A stretch of 64,000 nucleotides of DNA from Planctomycetota bacterium (GCA_963205185.1 CAUJHZ010000034.1:23365-87364), one strand, 5' to 3'; numbered from the stretch's first letter, positions 32,577-41,460 are shown. Notes: a model not told the origin generated them from the sequence alone. Numbers and translations are program-made.

Positions 32577-33923
32577 ATGGCCGGTATTCACGCCCGTGGA
32601 AACTCTCTGCTTATCGCACCGCTGGCGGCGCCGTTCCGGTTTTCCATTACGCCGCCGGGTTCGAAAAGCCTGACCAACCGCTTTCTGCTGCTGGCCGCAC
32701 TGGCCAATGGGCGCTCGACGCTGCACCGGCCGCTGCGCGCCGAGGACACTGACGTCATGGTCGCGGCCCTGCGGCAACTCGGAATTGACATCGAGAGCGA
32801 AGAGCGTGATGAACCGCAGTCGTGGAGCGCGCTGCACGTCACCGGCGCGGGCGGCGCGCTGCGCGGCGGCGCGACGCTCAAGCTGCACAACGCCGGCACA
32901 GCCGTGCGCTTCCTGACGGCCGCCTGCGCGCTGGCCGATGCGCCCGTCATGATCGACGGCAACGCGCGGATGCGCCAGCGGCCTATCGCGGAACTCGTCG
33001 AACTCCTGCGCTCGATCGGGGCGAAGATTGAGTTCGTTCAGGGTGAAGGCTCGCTGCCTCTGCGTGTGCGCCCCGCAGCGCTGCGCGGCGGAGAAGTCGC
33101 CGTCGGGCCGACGCTGTCGAGCCAGTTCATCTCTGCACTGCTCATGATGGGGCCGCACATGCACGAAGGGCTTTCTCTGCGCGCGACGGCGGCGCTGACC
33201 TCGCCCGGGTACGTCGCCATGACACTGGGGTGCATGGATCGCTTCGGCGCGACCATCGACGCCACCGCTTCGCTCGATCGCATCGACGTGGCCGCCGGCG
33301 CGTACGAGGGTGTCGATGTGAATATCGAGCCGGATGCGTCGAGCGCGACTTATTTCCTCGCGGCGGCGGCGCTGAGCCCCGGGTCGGTGTGCACGATCGA
33401 GGGGCTGGGCAAGGGATCGCTGCAGCCGGATGTACGCTTCGCCGATGCGCTGCACGAGATGGGCGCCAATCTCACGTTCGGGCGCGCGTTTCTCACGATC
33501 TCCGGCTCCGAAGAGCCGCTGCGCGGCATCGATCTCGATTGCAGCCTCATGCCCGACGCCGCGATGACGTTGGCCGTTGTCGCCGCTTTTGCGCAAGGTG
33601 AGACGGTGCTGCGCGGCCTGTCCACGCTGAAGCACAAGGAGACGGACCGGCTCGCGGCCCTGCAGGCCGAACTGGCCCGACTCGGCGCTGCCGTGGAGAT
33701 CGAAGACGATGAACTGCTCGTGATCGAACCGGCAGCAGACGCGCGGCAGCGGCGCGATGAAATCCTGATCGAAACGTACGATGACCATCGCATCGCCATG
33801 GCGTTCTCGGTCGCCGGGCTGGTGCGGCCGGGCGTGTGCATTGCCGATCCCGGCTGCGTCGGCAAGACTTATCCAGGCTACTGGCGCGATTTCGATCGAA
33901 TGCGAGGCTCGGTCGCATCATGA
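32577..33923 (+). CDS. aroA: 3-phosphoshikimate 1-carboxyvinyltransferase (EPSP synthase)
   Basis: 448 aa. It makes EPSP from shikimate-3-phosphate and PEP. Motifs are PPGSKSLTNRFLLLAALANG (the S3P-binding loop), LHNAGTAVRFLTAACAL, GLSTLKHKETDRLAALQAEL (catalytic Lys region) and ETYDDHRIAMAFSVAGL. The LHNAGTAVRF form has Ala where glyphosate-tolerance changes occur in the LGNAGTAMRP class, a note on sequence only. ATG 32577 is chosen for the -10 hexamer 5 nt upstream; the longer frame is unsupported. Its stop overlaps the phr start (ATGA). Confidence 0.95.
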   Translation: MAGIHARGNSLLIAPLAAPFRFSITPPGSKSLTNRFLLLAALANGRSTLHRPLRAEDTDVMVAALRQLGIDIESEERDEPQSWSALHVTGAGGALRGGATLKLHNAGTAVRFLTAACALADAPVMIDGNARMRQRPIAELVELLRSIGAKIEFVQGEGSLPLRVRPAALRGGEVAVGPTLSSQFISALLMMGPHMHEGLSLRATAALTSPGYVAMTLGCMDRFGATIDATASLDRIDVAAGAYEGVDVNIEPDASSATYFLAAAALSPGSVCTIEGLGKGSLQPDVRFADALHEMGANLTFGRAFLTISGSEEPLRGIDLDCSLMPDAAMTLAVVAAFAQGETVLRGLSTLKHKETDRLAALQAELARLGAAVEIEDDELLVIEPAADARQRRDEILIETYDDHRIAMAFSVAGLVRPGVCIADPGCVGKTYPGYWRDFDRMRGSVAS

Positions 33924-35353
33924 CCGCGATCGTCTGGTTCCGCCAGGATCTGCGGCTCGACGATCACCCGGCGCTGCGCGCTGCCGTCAATCGTGGCGAG
34001 GCGGTTGTTCCGGTGTACATCTGGTCACCTGGCGACGAAGGGGACTGGGCGCCAGGTGCGGCGAGCCGGTGGTGGCTGCATCACTCGCTTTTCTCGCTGG
34101 ACGATCAGTTGAAGCGGTTCGGCTCGCGACTGATCCTGCGATCCGGGACTGCCCTTGATGAGCTGTCAGCACTGATTGGCGAAACCGGCGCCACTGCGGT
34201 GTTCTGGTCGCGCCGTGTCGAGCCGGCAGCAATCAAAGTTGAACGAGCAGTGGAGCGGATGCTCAGCGCTCGCGGTGTAATGTGGGAGTTGTTCAACACT
34301 TCGCTGCTGCATGATCCGGCGACAGTCAGAACGAAATCGGGAGGTCCGTACCAGGTCTTCACGCCGTTCTGGAAAGCGCTGCAGGATGGAACGGAGATCG
34401 CCCAGCCGATCGCTGCGCCGCGACAGCTTGCAGCGCCTCGAAAGTGGCCCAAGTCCCTGCATCTCGAACAGCTCGAACTGTTGCCGACGCCTGACTGGGC
34501 TTCGGGATTTGGCTTGATGTGGTCACCGGGCGAGGCGGGCGCGCAGGCGCAGACCAAACGGCTGCTGGGAGAGATCGCGGACTACGACAGCGAGCGGGAT
34601 CGCCCCGACCGCGACGGCACATCACGGCTGAGCCCGCATCTGCACTTTGGCGAAGTGTCGCCGCGGCGCGTGTGGGCGCAGGTGATTGCGCACGAGACCC
34701 GGCATCGCAGCGGGCCGTCGAAGGGCGCCCTGGCGTATCTGCGTCAACTCGCGTGGCGCGAGTTCGCGCACCACCTGCTGCACCACTTTCCTCAAACACC
34801 TGCCCGGCCTCTTCGCGATCAATACAGCCGCTTTCCATGGCGGCGAAGCAGCAACGATCTGCGCGCGTGGCAGCGCGGCTTGACCGGCTATCCGTACGTC
34901 GATGCCGGGATGCGCCAGCTCTGGTCCACCGGATGGATGCACAACCGGGTGCGCATGCTGGCCGCTTCGCTGCTGGTCAAGCATCTGCTGCTCGACTGGC
35001 GGCACGGCGCGGCGTGGTTCTGGGACACGCTCGTGGATGCGGATCTGGCCAACAACACCCTTGGCTGGCAGTGGTGCGCCGGCTGCGGGGCGGATGCAGC
35101 GCCGTACTTTCGCATCTTCAATCCGGTGACGCAGGGGAGGAAGTTCGATCCGCAGGGCCGGTACGTGCGGACGTGGGTGCCGGAGTTGAGCAGCCTGCCC
35201 GACGAGTTCATCCATCGGCCTTGGGAGGCGCCGGCGGCCGTGCTGCGGGCGGCGGGCGTCGCGCTCGGGCGCACCTATCCTCACCCGATCGTCAGTCATG
35301 AAGCTGGACGCCGGCGGGCGCTCGAAGCGCTCAGTGCCGTGAAAGTGAGATGA
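33920..35353 (+). CDS. phr: Deoxyribodipyrimidine photolyase (class I)
   Basis: 477 aa. It repairs cyclobutane pyrimidine dimers with light, using FAD and an antenna chromophore. The N-terminal Rossmann antenna domain begins TAIVWFRQDLRLDDHPAL. The C-terminal FAD domain has DGTSRLSPHLHFGEVSPRRV, LTGYPYVDAGMRQLWSTGWM and HNRVRMLAASLLVKHLLLDW, then ADLANNTLGWQWCAGCGADA. Length and motifs fit a full enzyme. It is translationally coupled to aroA upstream and to the esterase downstream (both ATGA). The metabolic link with aroA is not obvious. Confidence 0.93.
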   Translation: MTAIVWFRQDLRLDDHPALRAAVNRGEAVVPVYIWSPGDEGDWAPGAASRWWLHHSLFSLDDQLKRFGSRLILRSGTALDELSALIGETGATAVFWSRRVEPAAIKVERAVERMLSARGVMWELFNTSLLHDPATVRTKSGGPYQVFTPFWKALQDGTEIAQPIAAPRQLAAPRKWPKSLHLEQLELLPTPDWASGFGLMWSPGEAGAQAQTKRLLGEIADYDSERDRPDRDGTSRLSPHLHFGEVSPRRVWAQVIAHETRHRSGPSKGALAYLRQLAWREFAHHLLHHFPQTPARPLRDQYSRFPWRRSSNDLRAWQRGLTGYPYVDAGMRQLWSTGWMHNRVRMLAASLLVKHLLLDWRHGAAWFWDTLVDADLANNTLGWQWCAGCGADAAPYFRIFNPVTQGRKFDPQGRYVRTWVPELSSLPDEFIHRPWEAPAAVLRAAGVALGRTYPHPIVSHEAGRRRALEALSAVKVR

Positions 35354-36984
35354 TGATGCTTTCGATTCGCGCATGCCCAATCATGCTCGCTGCGGCGTTT
35401 CTTGTGTTGCGCTTTACGCCGGCGGCGGCTGCACGGCAGGAGCATGACTCTTCCGCAACGATCAGCCGCATGGACCTGATCAACGCCTTCGAGCGGCTGG
35501 ACGCGCAGTTCATGCAGCGCCTGGCGGACCAGCGCGCAGCGCCTCCGCCGGACGTCCCGGCCGATTCGGAGGCGTGGCGCCAGTGGACGCTGCTCGACGA
35601 AGCGGAACTCGAGCGCCTCAATCTGCAGGCCGATCGCGCGGCGTCGTCATTCCTGGGCGGCGATCTCAGCCGCGTCCCCGCGTTGATGAATGCCGCACTG
35701 GCTGTTCGGCCGGGCGACACTTCGGATGAGGCGTTTCTGGCGCTGGCCTATTCACTGCATCTGGAGATCGATCCCGCTCGCCCGAGCGTGGAGCAGATGG
35801 CTGCCGGCGGCGCGTATGCCGGCAAGTGCGCCTTCCGCGTTTCGTCGATTTATCCGCTGCCCGAGGGCGTCGAAGTGCCGGCGGAAGTCGGGCTGATGAT
35901 CGTGCTTGATGAGATGGGTTCTTCCACGAGTTCAATCAACCAGCTATTGCTCTCCGTGGACGAATCACGCCGCGTGAGCGGCGCTGTCCTGGCTCACCTC
36001 GTCGGACAGTTGGGAGCCGGCACGCGCGAAATCAAGCTGCGCTCGGGCCCCATGGACCTTGTCGGATTTAGCTTCGATCAGCCGCCGAGGACGTTTCCCA
36101 CCATCGGCCGCTGGACCGTGCTGCCCGAGGCGCTTGAGGCAGCGCAGCGGCGGCTGAGCGCGCGGCTCGATGCGGCCGCCGAAGCGGATGCGACGCAGCA
36201 GCAGCGCCTCGCGCAGGATCTGCTCCGCCAGCGCCTGACGCTGCTCGATGATCCCGATTCGCGCGCGGACACGACCGGACTGCTCGTTGATCACTCCCAA
36301 CTGATCGGTTCGCTCGATCGCGAGTGCACAATGATCGAGGGTGGAATCGATCCATACGCCGGCCGCAGCGGCGATACGTGGCACGGCGTGCGCCTGGCAG
36401 AAGATGTGTATCTACCGGCCCGCATTTATGTGCCCGCCGAAGTGGATCGGCCGGGACCAATGCCTCTGGTCATCGCGCTGCATGGCGCGGGCGGCGACGA
36501 GAATTTCTTCATGGAGGCAGGCGGCGACGGCATTATCAAGCGCCTCGCCGATGAAAGGGGCTTTGCGGTCGTCAGCCCGCAGGCTTCGCCGCTGATGGAT
36601 GTCGGCCTCGCGTTCGATTCGATTGTCAGTTTGATGCAGTCGCTCTACGACATCGACGAGAAGCGCATCTACGTGCTGGGCCACTCCATGGGCGCCATGA
36701 TGACGGGCGGAATTTCCGCAGCGCGGCACGATCGCATCGCGGCAGCATGCTGGCTGGCGGGGGCGAGCTACTCGCGCGGCTCGACGATCCCTCCGACGCT
36801 GGCCGTCGCGGCGCAACTCGACGCCATCATCGCGCCGGCGCGAGTGAAGGCGGTCGTGAGCGAGGCGCGAAAAGCCGGCATGGAGGTCGAGTACCGCGAG
36901 ATGCAGCACTACGGCCACGTGCTCATGGTCGGGCCGATTCTGCCTGAGGTGATCGACTGGCTGCTGGCGAGGCGCCTGCAATAA
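35350..36984 (+). CDS. Exported alpha/beta-hydrolase (PHB-depolymerase/LpqC-like esterase)
   Basis: 544 aa. The N-terminal signal (MLAAAFLVLRFTPAAAA) is followed by a ~330-residue region of unknown fold (helical, Gln/Arg-rich in part). The last ~180 residues are an alpha/beta hydrolase: PLVIALHGAGGDENFF (oxyanion HGAGG), the nucleophile in YVLGHSMGAMM (near residue 446), an acid in AAQLDAIIAP and the histidine in MQHYGHVLM. This matches LpqC/feruloyl-esterase-like esterases; the substrate is unknown. The start overlaps the phr stop (ATGA), so it is the third gene of the aroA run. No ribosome site is needed. Confidence 0.82.
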   Translation: MMMLSIRACPIMLAAAFLVLRFTPAAAARQEHDSSATISRMDLINAFERLDAQFMQRLADQRAAPPPDVPADSEAWRQWTLLDEAELERLNLQADRAASSFLGGDLSRVPALMNAALAVRPGDTSDEAFLALAYSLHLEIDPARPSVEQMAAGGAYAGKCAFRVSSIYPLPEGVEVPAEVGLMIVLDEMGSSTSSINQLLLSVDESRRVSGAVLAHLVGQLGAGTREIKLRSGPMDLVGFSFDQPPRTFPTIGRWTVLPEALEAAQRRLSARLDAAAEADATQQQRLAQDLLRQRLTLLDDPDSRADTTGLLVDHSQLIGSLDRECTMIEGGIDPYAGRSGDTWHGVRLAEDVYLPARIYVPAEVDRPGPMPLVIALHGAGGDENFFMEAGGDGIIKRLADERGFAVVSPQASPLMDVGLAFDSIVSLMQSLYDIDEKRIYVLGHSMGAMMTGGISAARHDRIAAACWLAGASYSRGSTIPPTLAVAAQLDAIIAPARVKAVVSEARKAGMEVEYREMQHYGHVLMVGPILPEVIDWLLARRLQ

Positions 36985-37004
36985 ACTCCTCTCAAGGAGC
37001 ATCA

Positions 37005-37685
37005 GTGGATTACCGCATCATCAGCATCGGCACTCTGGCCGCACACCCGCTCTGGGGCGAGCGCGGCGAAGTGCGCACGGCGCACGCCACGACGACGCTG
37101 CTGCGCGGCGGCGATCGGTCCATCATCGTCGACCCATCCCTGCCCGGCGAGATTCTCGAGGCTCGGTTGCGCGAGCGCTCGGGATTGAGCGCTGCGCAGA
37201 TCACGCACGTGTTCCTTACATCGTTTCGCCCGGACGTGCGGCGGGGCTTGCGGCTGTTCGATCACGCCACATGGTGGATTGCCGCCGCCGAGCGCGAAGC
37301 GATCGGGCAGGCGCTGGTGGCGCAGTTCGAGCAGGCGCGCGATGAGGGCGAAGCGGACCTGGCCGAAATGGTCCGCGAGGAAATCGCGCTGCTTCGGCGT
37401 TTCGAGCCGGCTCCCGATCATCTGGCCGATCGCGTCGATCTATTCCCGCTGCCCGGGCGCACGCCCAGCAGCGCCGGGCTGCTGCTCGCCCTGCCGCGCT
37501 ACACGCTGCTCATCTGCGGCGATGCGATCGCGACCATGGAGCATCTCGAGAAAGGCCAGGTGCTCGCCGACTGCTTCAACCTTGAGCAGACTCGCGAGTC
37601 ATTTGCCGAAGCGGTTGAGATTGCGGACCTGCTCGTGCCGGGGCGCGACAATCTCGTGGTGAACCCGACGCGCCGGCCGTTCTAG
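37005..37685 (+). CDS. Degenerate MBL-fold protein
   Basis: 226 aa. The layout is that of a metallo-beta-lactamase-fold hydrolase, but the metal motif is lost: where THxHxDH should be it reads LTSFRPDV (S73, R75, D77, V78). The later GxTPxH-like and GD positions read LPGRTPSSAGLLL and ICGDAIATMEH. With one Asp kept it is unlikely to bind two zincs. Possible roles are binding or regulation. The start is GTG with AAGGAG 5 nt upstream. It begins 20 bp after the esterase, possibly in the same transcript. Confidence 0.65.
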   Translation: MDYRIISIGTLAAHPLWGERGEVRTAHATTTLLRGGDRSIIVDPSLPGEILEARLRERSGLSAAQITHVFLTSFRPDVRRGLRLFDHATWWIAAAEREAIGQALVAQFEQARDEGEADLAEMVREEIALLRRFEPAPDHLADRVDLFPLPGRTPSSAGLLLALPRYTLLICGDAIATMEHLEKGQVLADCFNLEQTRESFAEAVEIADLLVPGRDNLVVNPTRRPF

Positions 37686-37702
37686 ATTCGCTGGCATCCG
37701 CA

Positions 37703-37708
37703 TAGCAT
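37703..37708 (+). promoter_or_regulatory. -10 hexamer of a likely leaderless promoter (thiE)
   Basis: TAGCAT, 6 nt before the GTG at 37715. The lack of a leader also leaves no room for a TPP riboswitch here. Confidence 0.45.
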
Positions 37709-37714
37709 TGCAGC

Positions 37715-38746
37715 GTGAATCGTTCCGCCGCCCGCATCCTCGACGCCAATGCCAACCGCGCGCGCGAAGCGCTGCGCATCATGGAAGATTACGCGCGATT
37801 CATCGCCGATGACCGCGAGCTGGCGGCGCAACTCAAGTCGATCCGTCACGAATTGCGCTCGGCGCTGGATCGCCTGCCGCCGGGCTGGCTCGAGGCGAAT
37901 CGCGATGCGCCCGGCGACGTCGGCCGCACCACCAAGACCGAAAGTGAGGGACGGCGCGAGAGCATCGCGGCCGTTGTGGTCGCGGCGGGCAAGCGCCTGG
38001 GCGAGGCCCTGCGCAGTCTCGAAGAGTATCTCAAGTCGATCGACGCCCCAGCCGCCGCCGCCATCGAGGCGCAGCGCTATCGCGCGTACGACGCGGAGCA
38101 GCAGCTGCAACGGCGCCTCGGTACCGTGACGTGCCCGCAGTGGCGGCTGTGCGTGCTCATCACGGAGTCGCTGTGCACGCTGCCGTGGATCGAGGTGCTC
38201 GAGGCGGCGATCGCGGGCGGAGCGGACTGCATCCAGTTGCGCGAGAAGAACCTCGAGGACGGCAAGTTGCTCGGGCGCGCAACGGTGGTGGTCGATCGCT
38301 GTCGCGCCGCGGGCATTGCGAGCATCATCAACGATCGCGCCGACGTGGCGCTGCTCACGGGCGCCACGGGCGTGCACCTCGGCCAGACCGATCTGCCCGT
38401 CGGCCACGTGCGGCGGCTGGCCGGGCGACAACTCATCGTCGGTGTTTCGACAAGCCATCTGGCCCAGGCGGAGGCGGCGGCCCGCGGAGGCGCCGATTAC
38501 TGCGGGGTGGGGCCGATGTTCCACACCACCACCAAGGACAAGCCGCAGCTGGCCGGTCCGGCGTACCTCCAGCAGTACATCGAGCGCGTTCCGCTGCCGC
38601 ACCTGGCCATCGGCGGCATCACCCGCACCAACGTGCGCCAACTCGTCGCGGTCGGGTGCCGCGGCGTTGCGGTGAGTTCGTACGTGTGCGCGAGCGACGA
38701 TCCGTGCGACGCCGTGCGGAAGTTGCGCGAGGCGCTGGGCCCGTGA
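37715..38746 (+). CDS. thiE: Thiamine-phosphate synthase with N-terminal helical domain
   Basis: 343 aa. The C-terminal ~210 residues are ThiE (TIM barrel): IQLREKNLEDGKLLGRA, GIASIINDRADVALL, GVHLGQTDLPV, GVSTSHLAQAEAAARGGADY and LAIGGITRTNVRQL. It joins HMP-PP and thiazole phosphate. Residues 1-125 (ILDANANRAREALRIMEDYA..., SEGRRESIAAVVVAAGKRLGE) are the ThiE-linked helical domain found in some bacteria (ThiED-type). A GTG start has TAGCAT 6 nt upstream. No other thi gene is adjacent. Confidence 0.9.
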   Translation: MNRSAARILDANANRAREALRIMEDYARFIADDRELAAQLKSIRHELRSALDRLPPGWLEANRDAPGDVGRTTKTESEGRRESIAAVVVAAGKRLGEALRSLEEYLKSIDAPAAAAIEAQRYRAYDAEQQLQRRLGTVTCPQWRLCVLITESLCTLPWIEVLEAAIAGGADCIQLREKNLEDGKLLGRATVVVDRCRAAGIASIINDRADVALLTGATGVHLGQTDLPVGHVRRLAGRQLIVGVSTSHLAQAEAAARGGADYCGVGPMFHTTTKDKPQLAGPAYLQQYIERVPLPHLAIGGITRTNVRQLVAVGCRGVAVSSYVCASDDPCDAVRKLREALGP

Positions 38747-38872
38747 AGCAGGGGGTCGGTTGCACAAACCGGTCATTCCGGCAAAGTGCATCCCGGCAGC
38801 GACGGCGGGGGTGGGGACACATGCTGCATGACTCGCATCAAGCACAAGATGCACTCGTTCGCACGCTCGTGG

Positions 38873-38892
38873 ATGCCTGCCTGCGCAGGCAT
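38873..38892. repeat. 20-bp perfect inverted repeat
   Basis: ATGCCTGC and its complement GCAGGCAT with a 4-nt loop, in the 223-bp gap between thiE and lptB. It resembles intergenic REP-type hairpins but occurs only once here. No gene is seen in this gap. Confidence 0.4.
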
Positions 38893-38954
38893 GACGGCGC
38901 CGGCACGCCTTTGTTGAGCAGATCGCGGCTCTCACCGCCGCAAACCCAAACGCC

Positions 38955-38960
38955 TACCAT
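38955..38960 (+). promoter_or_regulatory. Possible -10 of the lptB gene
   Basis: TACCAT, 9 nt before ATG 38970, slightly beyond the usual leaderless distance. No clear ribosome site. Confidence 0.35.
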
Positions 38961-38969
38961 CGGAACCTG

Positions 38970-39707
38970 ATGCAACTGCTCCAGGTCAGCAATCTCGTCA
39001 AGACCTACGGCCAGCGAGCCGTCGTGGATGGCGTGTCGTTTCACGTCGATCGCGCGGAGATCGTGGGCCTGCTGGGGCGCAACGGCGCCGGCAAGACGAC
39101 GAGTTTCCGCATGAGCATCGGCATGACCACGCCCGACGGCGGACAGGTGGTCTTCGATGGGCACGACGTGACGCGCGAGCCGATGTTCCGCCGGGCCAAT
39201 CGCGGCATGGGCTATCTCAGCCAGGAACCGAGCATCCTCCGCCGGGCGACGGTCGAGCAGAATCTCATGGCGTTTCTCGAACTCCAGCCGCTCAGCCGGC
39301 AGGAGCGCGCGGTCCGGCTCAACGATCTTCTCGCCCAATTCGGCCTGACCAAGAACCGCCACCAGTCTTCCAGGACTTTGTCGGGCGGCGAGCGCCGCAA
39401 ACTCGAGATCGCCCGCTGTCTGATCAAAAACCCCGATCTCATCCTTCTCGACGAGCCGTTTTCGGGGGTCGATCCGCTCGCGGTGGAGGACCTGCAGCGC
39501 GAGATTCTGCGACTTCGCGAGCAGCGGGGCATTGCCATGCTCATCACCGACCATAACGTCCTGCAGACCCTTCGCGTGTGCGACCGGGCCTACATCCTCA
39601 ACGACGGTCGGATTCTGGCCGAAGGTCCTCCAAAGGACCTCATTCGCGATGAGATCGTGCGCCAGTCCTACCTCGGGTCGATGTTCCGCGGCGACGAATT
39701 CGATTGA
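38970..39707 (+). CDS. lptB: LPS export ABC transporter ATP-binding protein
   Basis: 245 aa, a single ABC ATPase of the LptB type. Walker A GLLGRNGAGKTT, Q-loop region MGYLSQEPSILRRATVEQNL, signature LSGGERRKLEIARCL, Walker B LILLDEPFSGVDP, and H-loop MLITDHNVLQTL. LptB powers lipopolysaccharide transport to the outer membrane with LptF/G/C. Those genes are not adjacent, so the assignment rests on the strong sequence pattern. With lpxA it supports a lipid-A-containing outer membrane. A lipoprotein gene follows 16 bp later. Confidence 0.9.
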   Translation: MQLLQVSNLVKTYGQRAVVDGVSFHVDRAEIVGLLGRNGAGKTTSFRMSIGMTTPDGGQVVFDGHDVTREPMFRRANRGMGYLSQEPSILRRATVEQNLMAFLELQPLSRQERAVRLNDLLAQFGLTKNRHQSSRTLSGGERRKLEIARCLIKNPDLILLDEPFSGVDPLAVEDLQREILRLREQRGIAMLITDHNVLQTLRVCDRAYILNDGRILAEGPPKDLIRDEIVRQSYLGSMFRGDEFD

Positions 39708-39723
39708 ATCGGCTGGAACTCTG

Positions 39724-40557
39724 ATGAAGCGATCCGGAGTCATGCGGCTCGTACCTGCGACGCTCCTGGCCCTGCTCATGCTGAGCGCGAGCGGGTGCGG
39801 CATCGCCTGGACAGACCGCGAGGGGTTCATCCGCCACGACGGCGTGTACGTGTTCCACGCGCCGGGAATCTCCGGCGACGTGCCGCACGATCATTACTTC
39901 GCAGCCGGACTGCTGCGGGCCGGTGTGCAGGAAGTGCGCTTTGTCACCTGGACGACGATGTCGCCCGGTCGGAATCTCACTGACGTCGCTTTGCACGAGG
40001 CGCAGGCGCGGCGGCTGGCGGACCGGGTGCGCGGCTTCAAGGCGACATCACCCGAAGCGCGGGTCGTCCTCACCGGGCACAGCGGCGGCGCCAAGATTGC
40101 GATCCGCGCCGCCGAGTTGCTCGAGGTCGGTTCCGACGTCATCGAGCAGGTGTGGCTGCTGGCGCCGGCGCTGTCGCCCGACTACGACTTCGGTCCGGCG
40201 CTGGAGCGCGTGCCGCGCATCGTCGCCTTCAGTTCGCCGCATGACGGGCTGCTCCTGGGCGCGGGGACATCGCTCTTTGGCACCTCTGATCGATACTTCG
40301 GGGACGCGGGCGGCCGCGTAGGTTTCCTTTATGAGCATCCTCGGTTCGAGCAGTGGGGCTACGACCCCGCCTGGCTGGCGTTTCGAAACAGCGGCGATCA
40401 CATGCAGGTGCTCGGGCAGCGCTTTGCGTGGCAGATCATCGGGCCGTCGATGCTCAGCTGGATTCCGCCGGCGACGCGCGCCGAGGCCAGCCTGACAACC
40501 GCCGGCGCCGCCGCCTCCGATGGCCGATCGGAAGCAGCGCCCGCTGACGGGCCATGA
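39724..40557 (+). CDS. Alpha/beta-hydrolase-like lipoprotein
   Basis: 277 aa. A signal ends in a lipobox (MLSASGC), so the protein should be lipid-anchored. The rest reads as an alpha/beta hydrolase: nucleophile elbow VLTGHSGGAKIA, an acid in SSPHDGLLL and a histidine in NSGDHMQVLG. It resembles lipase/esterase-like domains; the substrate is unknown. The C-terminal ~35 residues are Ala/Ser-rich. It lies 16 bp after lptB on the same strand, so it may belong to the envelope-export unit. The ATG lacks a clear ribosome site. Confidence 0.75.
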   Translation: MKRSGVMRLVPATLLALLMLSASGCGIAWTDREGFIRHDGVYVFHAPGISGDVPHDHYFAAGLLRAGVQEVRFVTWTTMSPGRNLTDVALHEAQARRLADRVRGFKATSPEARVVLTGHSGGAKIAIRAAELLEVGSDVIEQVWLLAPALSPDYDFGPALERVPRIVAFSSPHDGLLLGAGTSLFGTSDRYFGDAGGRVGFLYEHPRFEQWGYDPAWLAFRNSGDHMQVLGQRFAWQIIGPSMLSWIPPATRAEASLTTAGAAASDGRSEAAPADGP

Positions 40558-40575
40558 CCCTCGGCCGCGGCTCGC

Positions 40576-40581
40576 TACAAT
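40576..40581 (+). promoter_or_regulatory. -10 hexamer of a likely leaderless promoter (nuoC)
   Basis: TACAAT, 8 nt before ATG 40590. Confidence 0.45.
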
Positions 40582-40589
40582 TGCCGACT

Positions 40590-41105
40590 ATGAAGCCCAC
40601 GCAGATCGCCGCCGCCCTCGAGCAGAAGTTTTCCGGCCGCATCACGGCGTCCTTGCCGGAGGACAAGCATCCGCGCATCCACGTCGATGCCGCAAACTGG
40701 CGTGAAATCGCCGAGTTCCTCGCCCGCGATCCGGATCTCGATTTCGACTTCCTCCTGTGCATCTCGGGTGTCGATTACGTCGGCGACGACAAGCTTTGCG
40801 CCGTCTACGACCTGCGCTCCATGACGCACAAGCATGAATTCGCGGTCAAGGTTTACGTGGACCGGAATGCCCCTTCGATCCCCAGCGTCTCGGACATCTG
40901 GCCGGCCGCGGACTGGCACGAGCGCGAGATCTTCGACATGTTCGGCATCGACTTTCCCGGGCACGGCGACCTGCGGCGCATCCTGCTGCCGGAAGACTGG
41001 GTCGGCCACCCGCTTCGCAAAGACTACGTCTTTCCGCGCGAGTACCACGGTATTCCCGGCTCGTACGAACTCGACTGGCAGCAGAAGCCGACGTACCCGG
41101 CCTGA
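40590..41105 (+). CDS. nuoC: NADH-quinone oxidoreductase subunit C
   Basis: 171 aa. The 30-kDa subunit signature is WPAADWHEREIFDMFGIDFP, then LRRILLPEDWVGHPLRKDYV. The N-terminal part (ARDPDLDFDFLLCISGVDYV, YDLRSMTHKHEFAVKVYVDR) matches NuoC. In complex I it sits in the hydrophilic arm. It is not in a nuo operon here: the neighbours are a lipoprotein and a DUF4286 protein, so the rest of complex I must be elsewhere. ATG 40590 is preferred over the longer frame. Confidence 0.9.
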   Translation: MKPTQIAAALEQKFSGRITASLPEDKHPRIHVDAANWREIAEFLARDPDLDFDFLLCISGVDYVGDDKLCAVYDLRSMTHKHEFAVKVYVDRNAPSIPSVSDIWPAADWHEREIFDMFGIDFPGHGDLRRILLPEDWVGHPLRKDYVFPREYHGIPGSYELDWQQKPTYPA

Positions 41106-41124
41106 GTTTGCCCGAGGGGGCGAC

Positions 41125-41460
41125 GTGCTGCTCTACACCGTCGCATGCGAATTCGATTCCGCCGAGGTGGCCCGGCAGTGGGTGGACTGGCTGGAGCGCG
41201 AGCATCTGGCGGATGTGTGCCGCGCCGGCGCGGAGTCGGCCGAGGTCATCCGCCTCGATGGATCGCCAATCGTGTACCAGGTGCAATACCGCTTTCGCGA
41301 TCGCGCTGCATTCGAGGCGTACGAGCGGAACCATGCACCGCGGCTGCGAAGCGAGGGGCTCAATCGCTTCCCACTGGAACTCGGCTTGCGCTACAGCCGA
41401 TGCTCGGGCGAGGTCATTTCCTGTTTGGCGCCCGCTTCGCGCAAGCCCGGCTTGACGTAG
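41125..41460 (+). CDS. DUF4286-like ferredoxin-fold protein
   Basis: 111 aa. LYTVACEFDSAEVARQWVDW, then REHLADVC and IVYQVQYRFRDRAAFEAYER...APRLRSEGLNRFP resemble DUF4286, a small alpha-beta fold of unknown function. The start is a GTG with GAGG 8 nt upstream; an earlier start is possible. It begins 20 bp after nuoC. Its 3' end overlaps the convergent rluB gene by 47 bp. Confidence 0.7.
   Translation: MLLYTVACEFDSAEVARQWVDWLEREHLADVCRAGAESAEVIRLDGSPIVYQVQYRFRDRAAFEAYERNHAPRLRSEGLNRFPLELGLRYSRCSGEVISCLAPASRKPGLT

Noticed and set aside
37686..37714. TPP riboswitch before thiE
   Set aside because: Only 29 bp precede the start and a -10 lies 6 nt before it, so there is no room for an aptamer.
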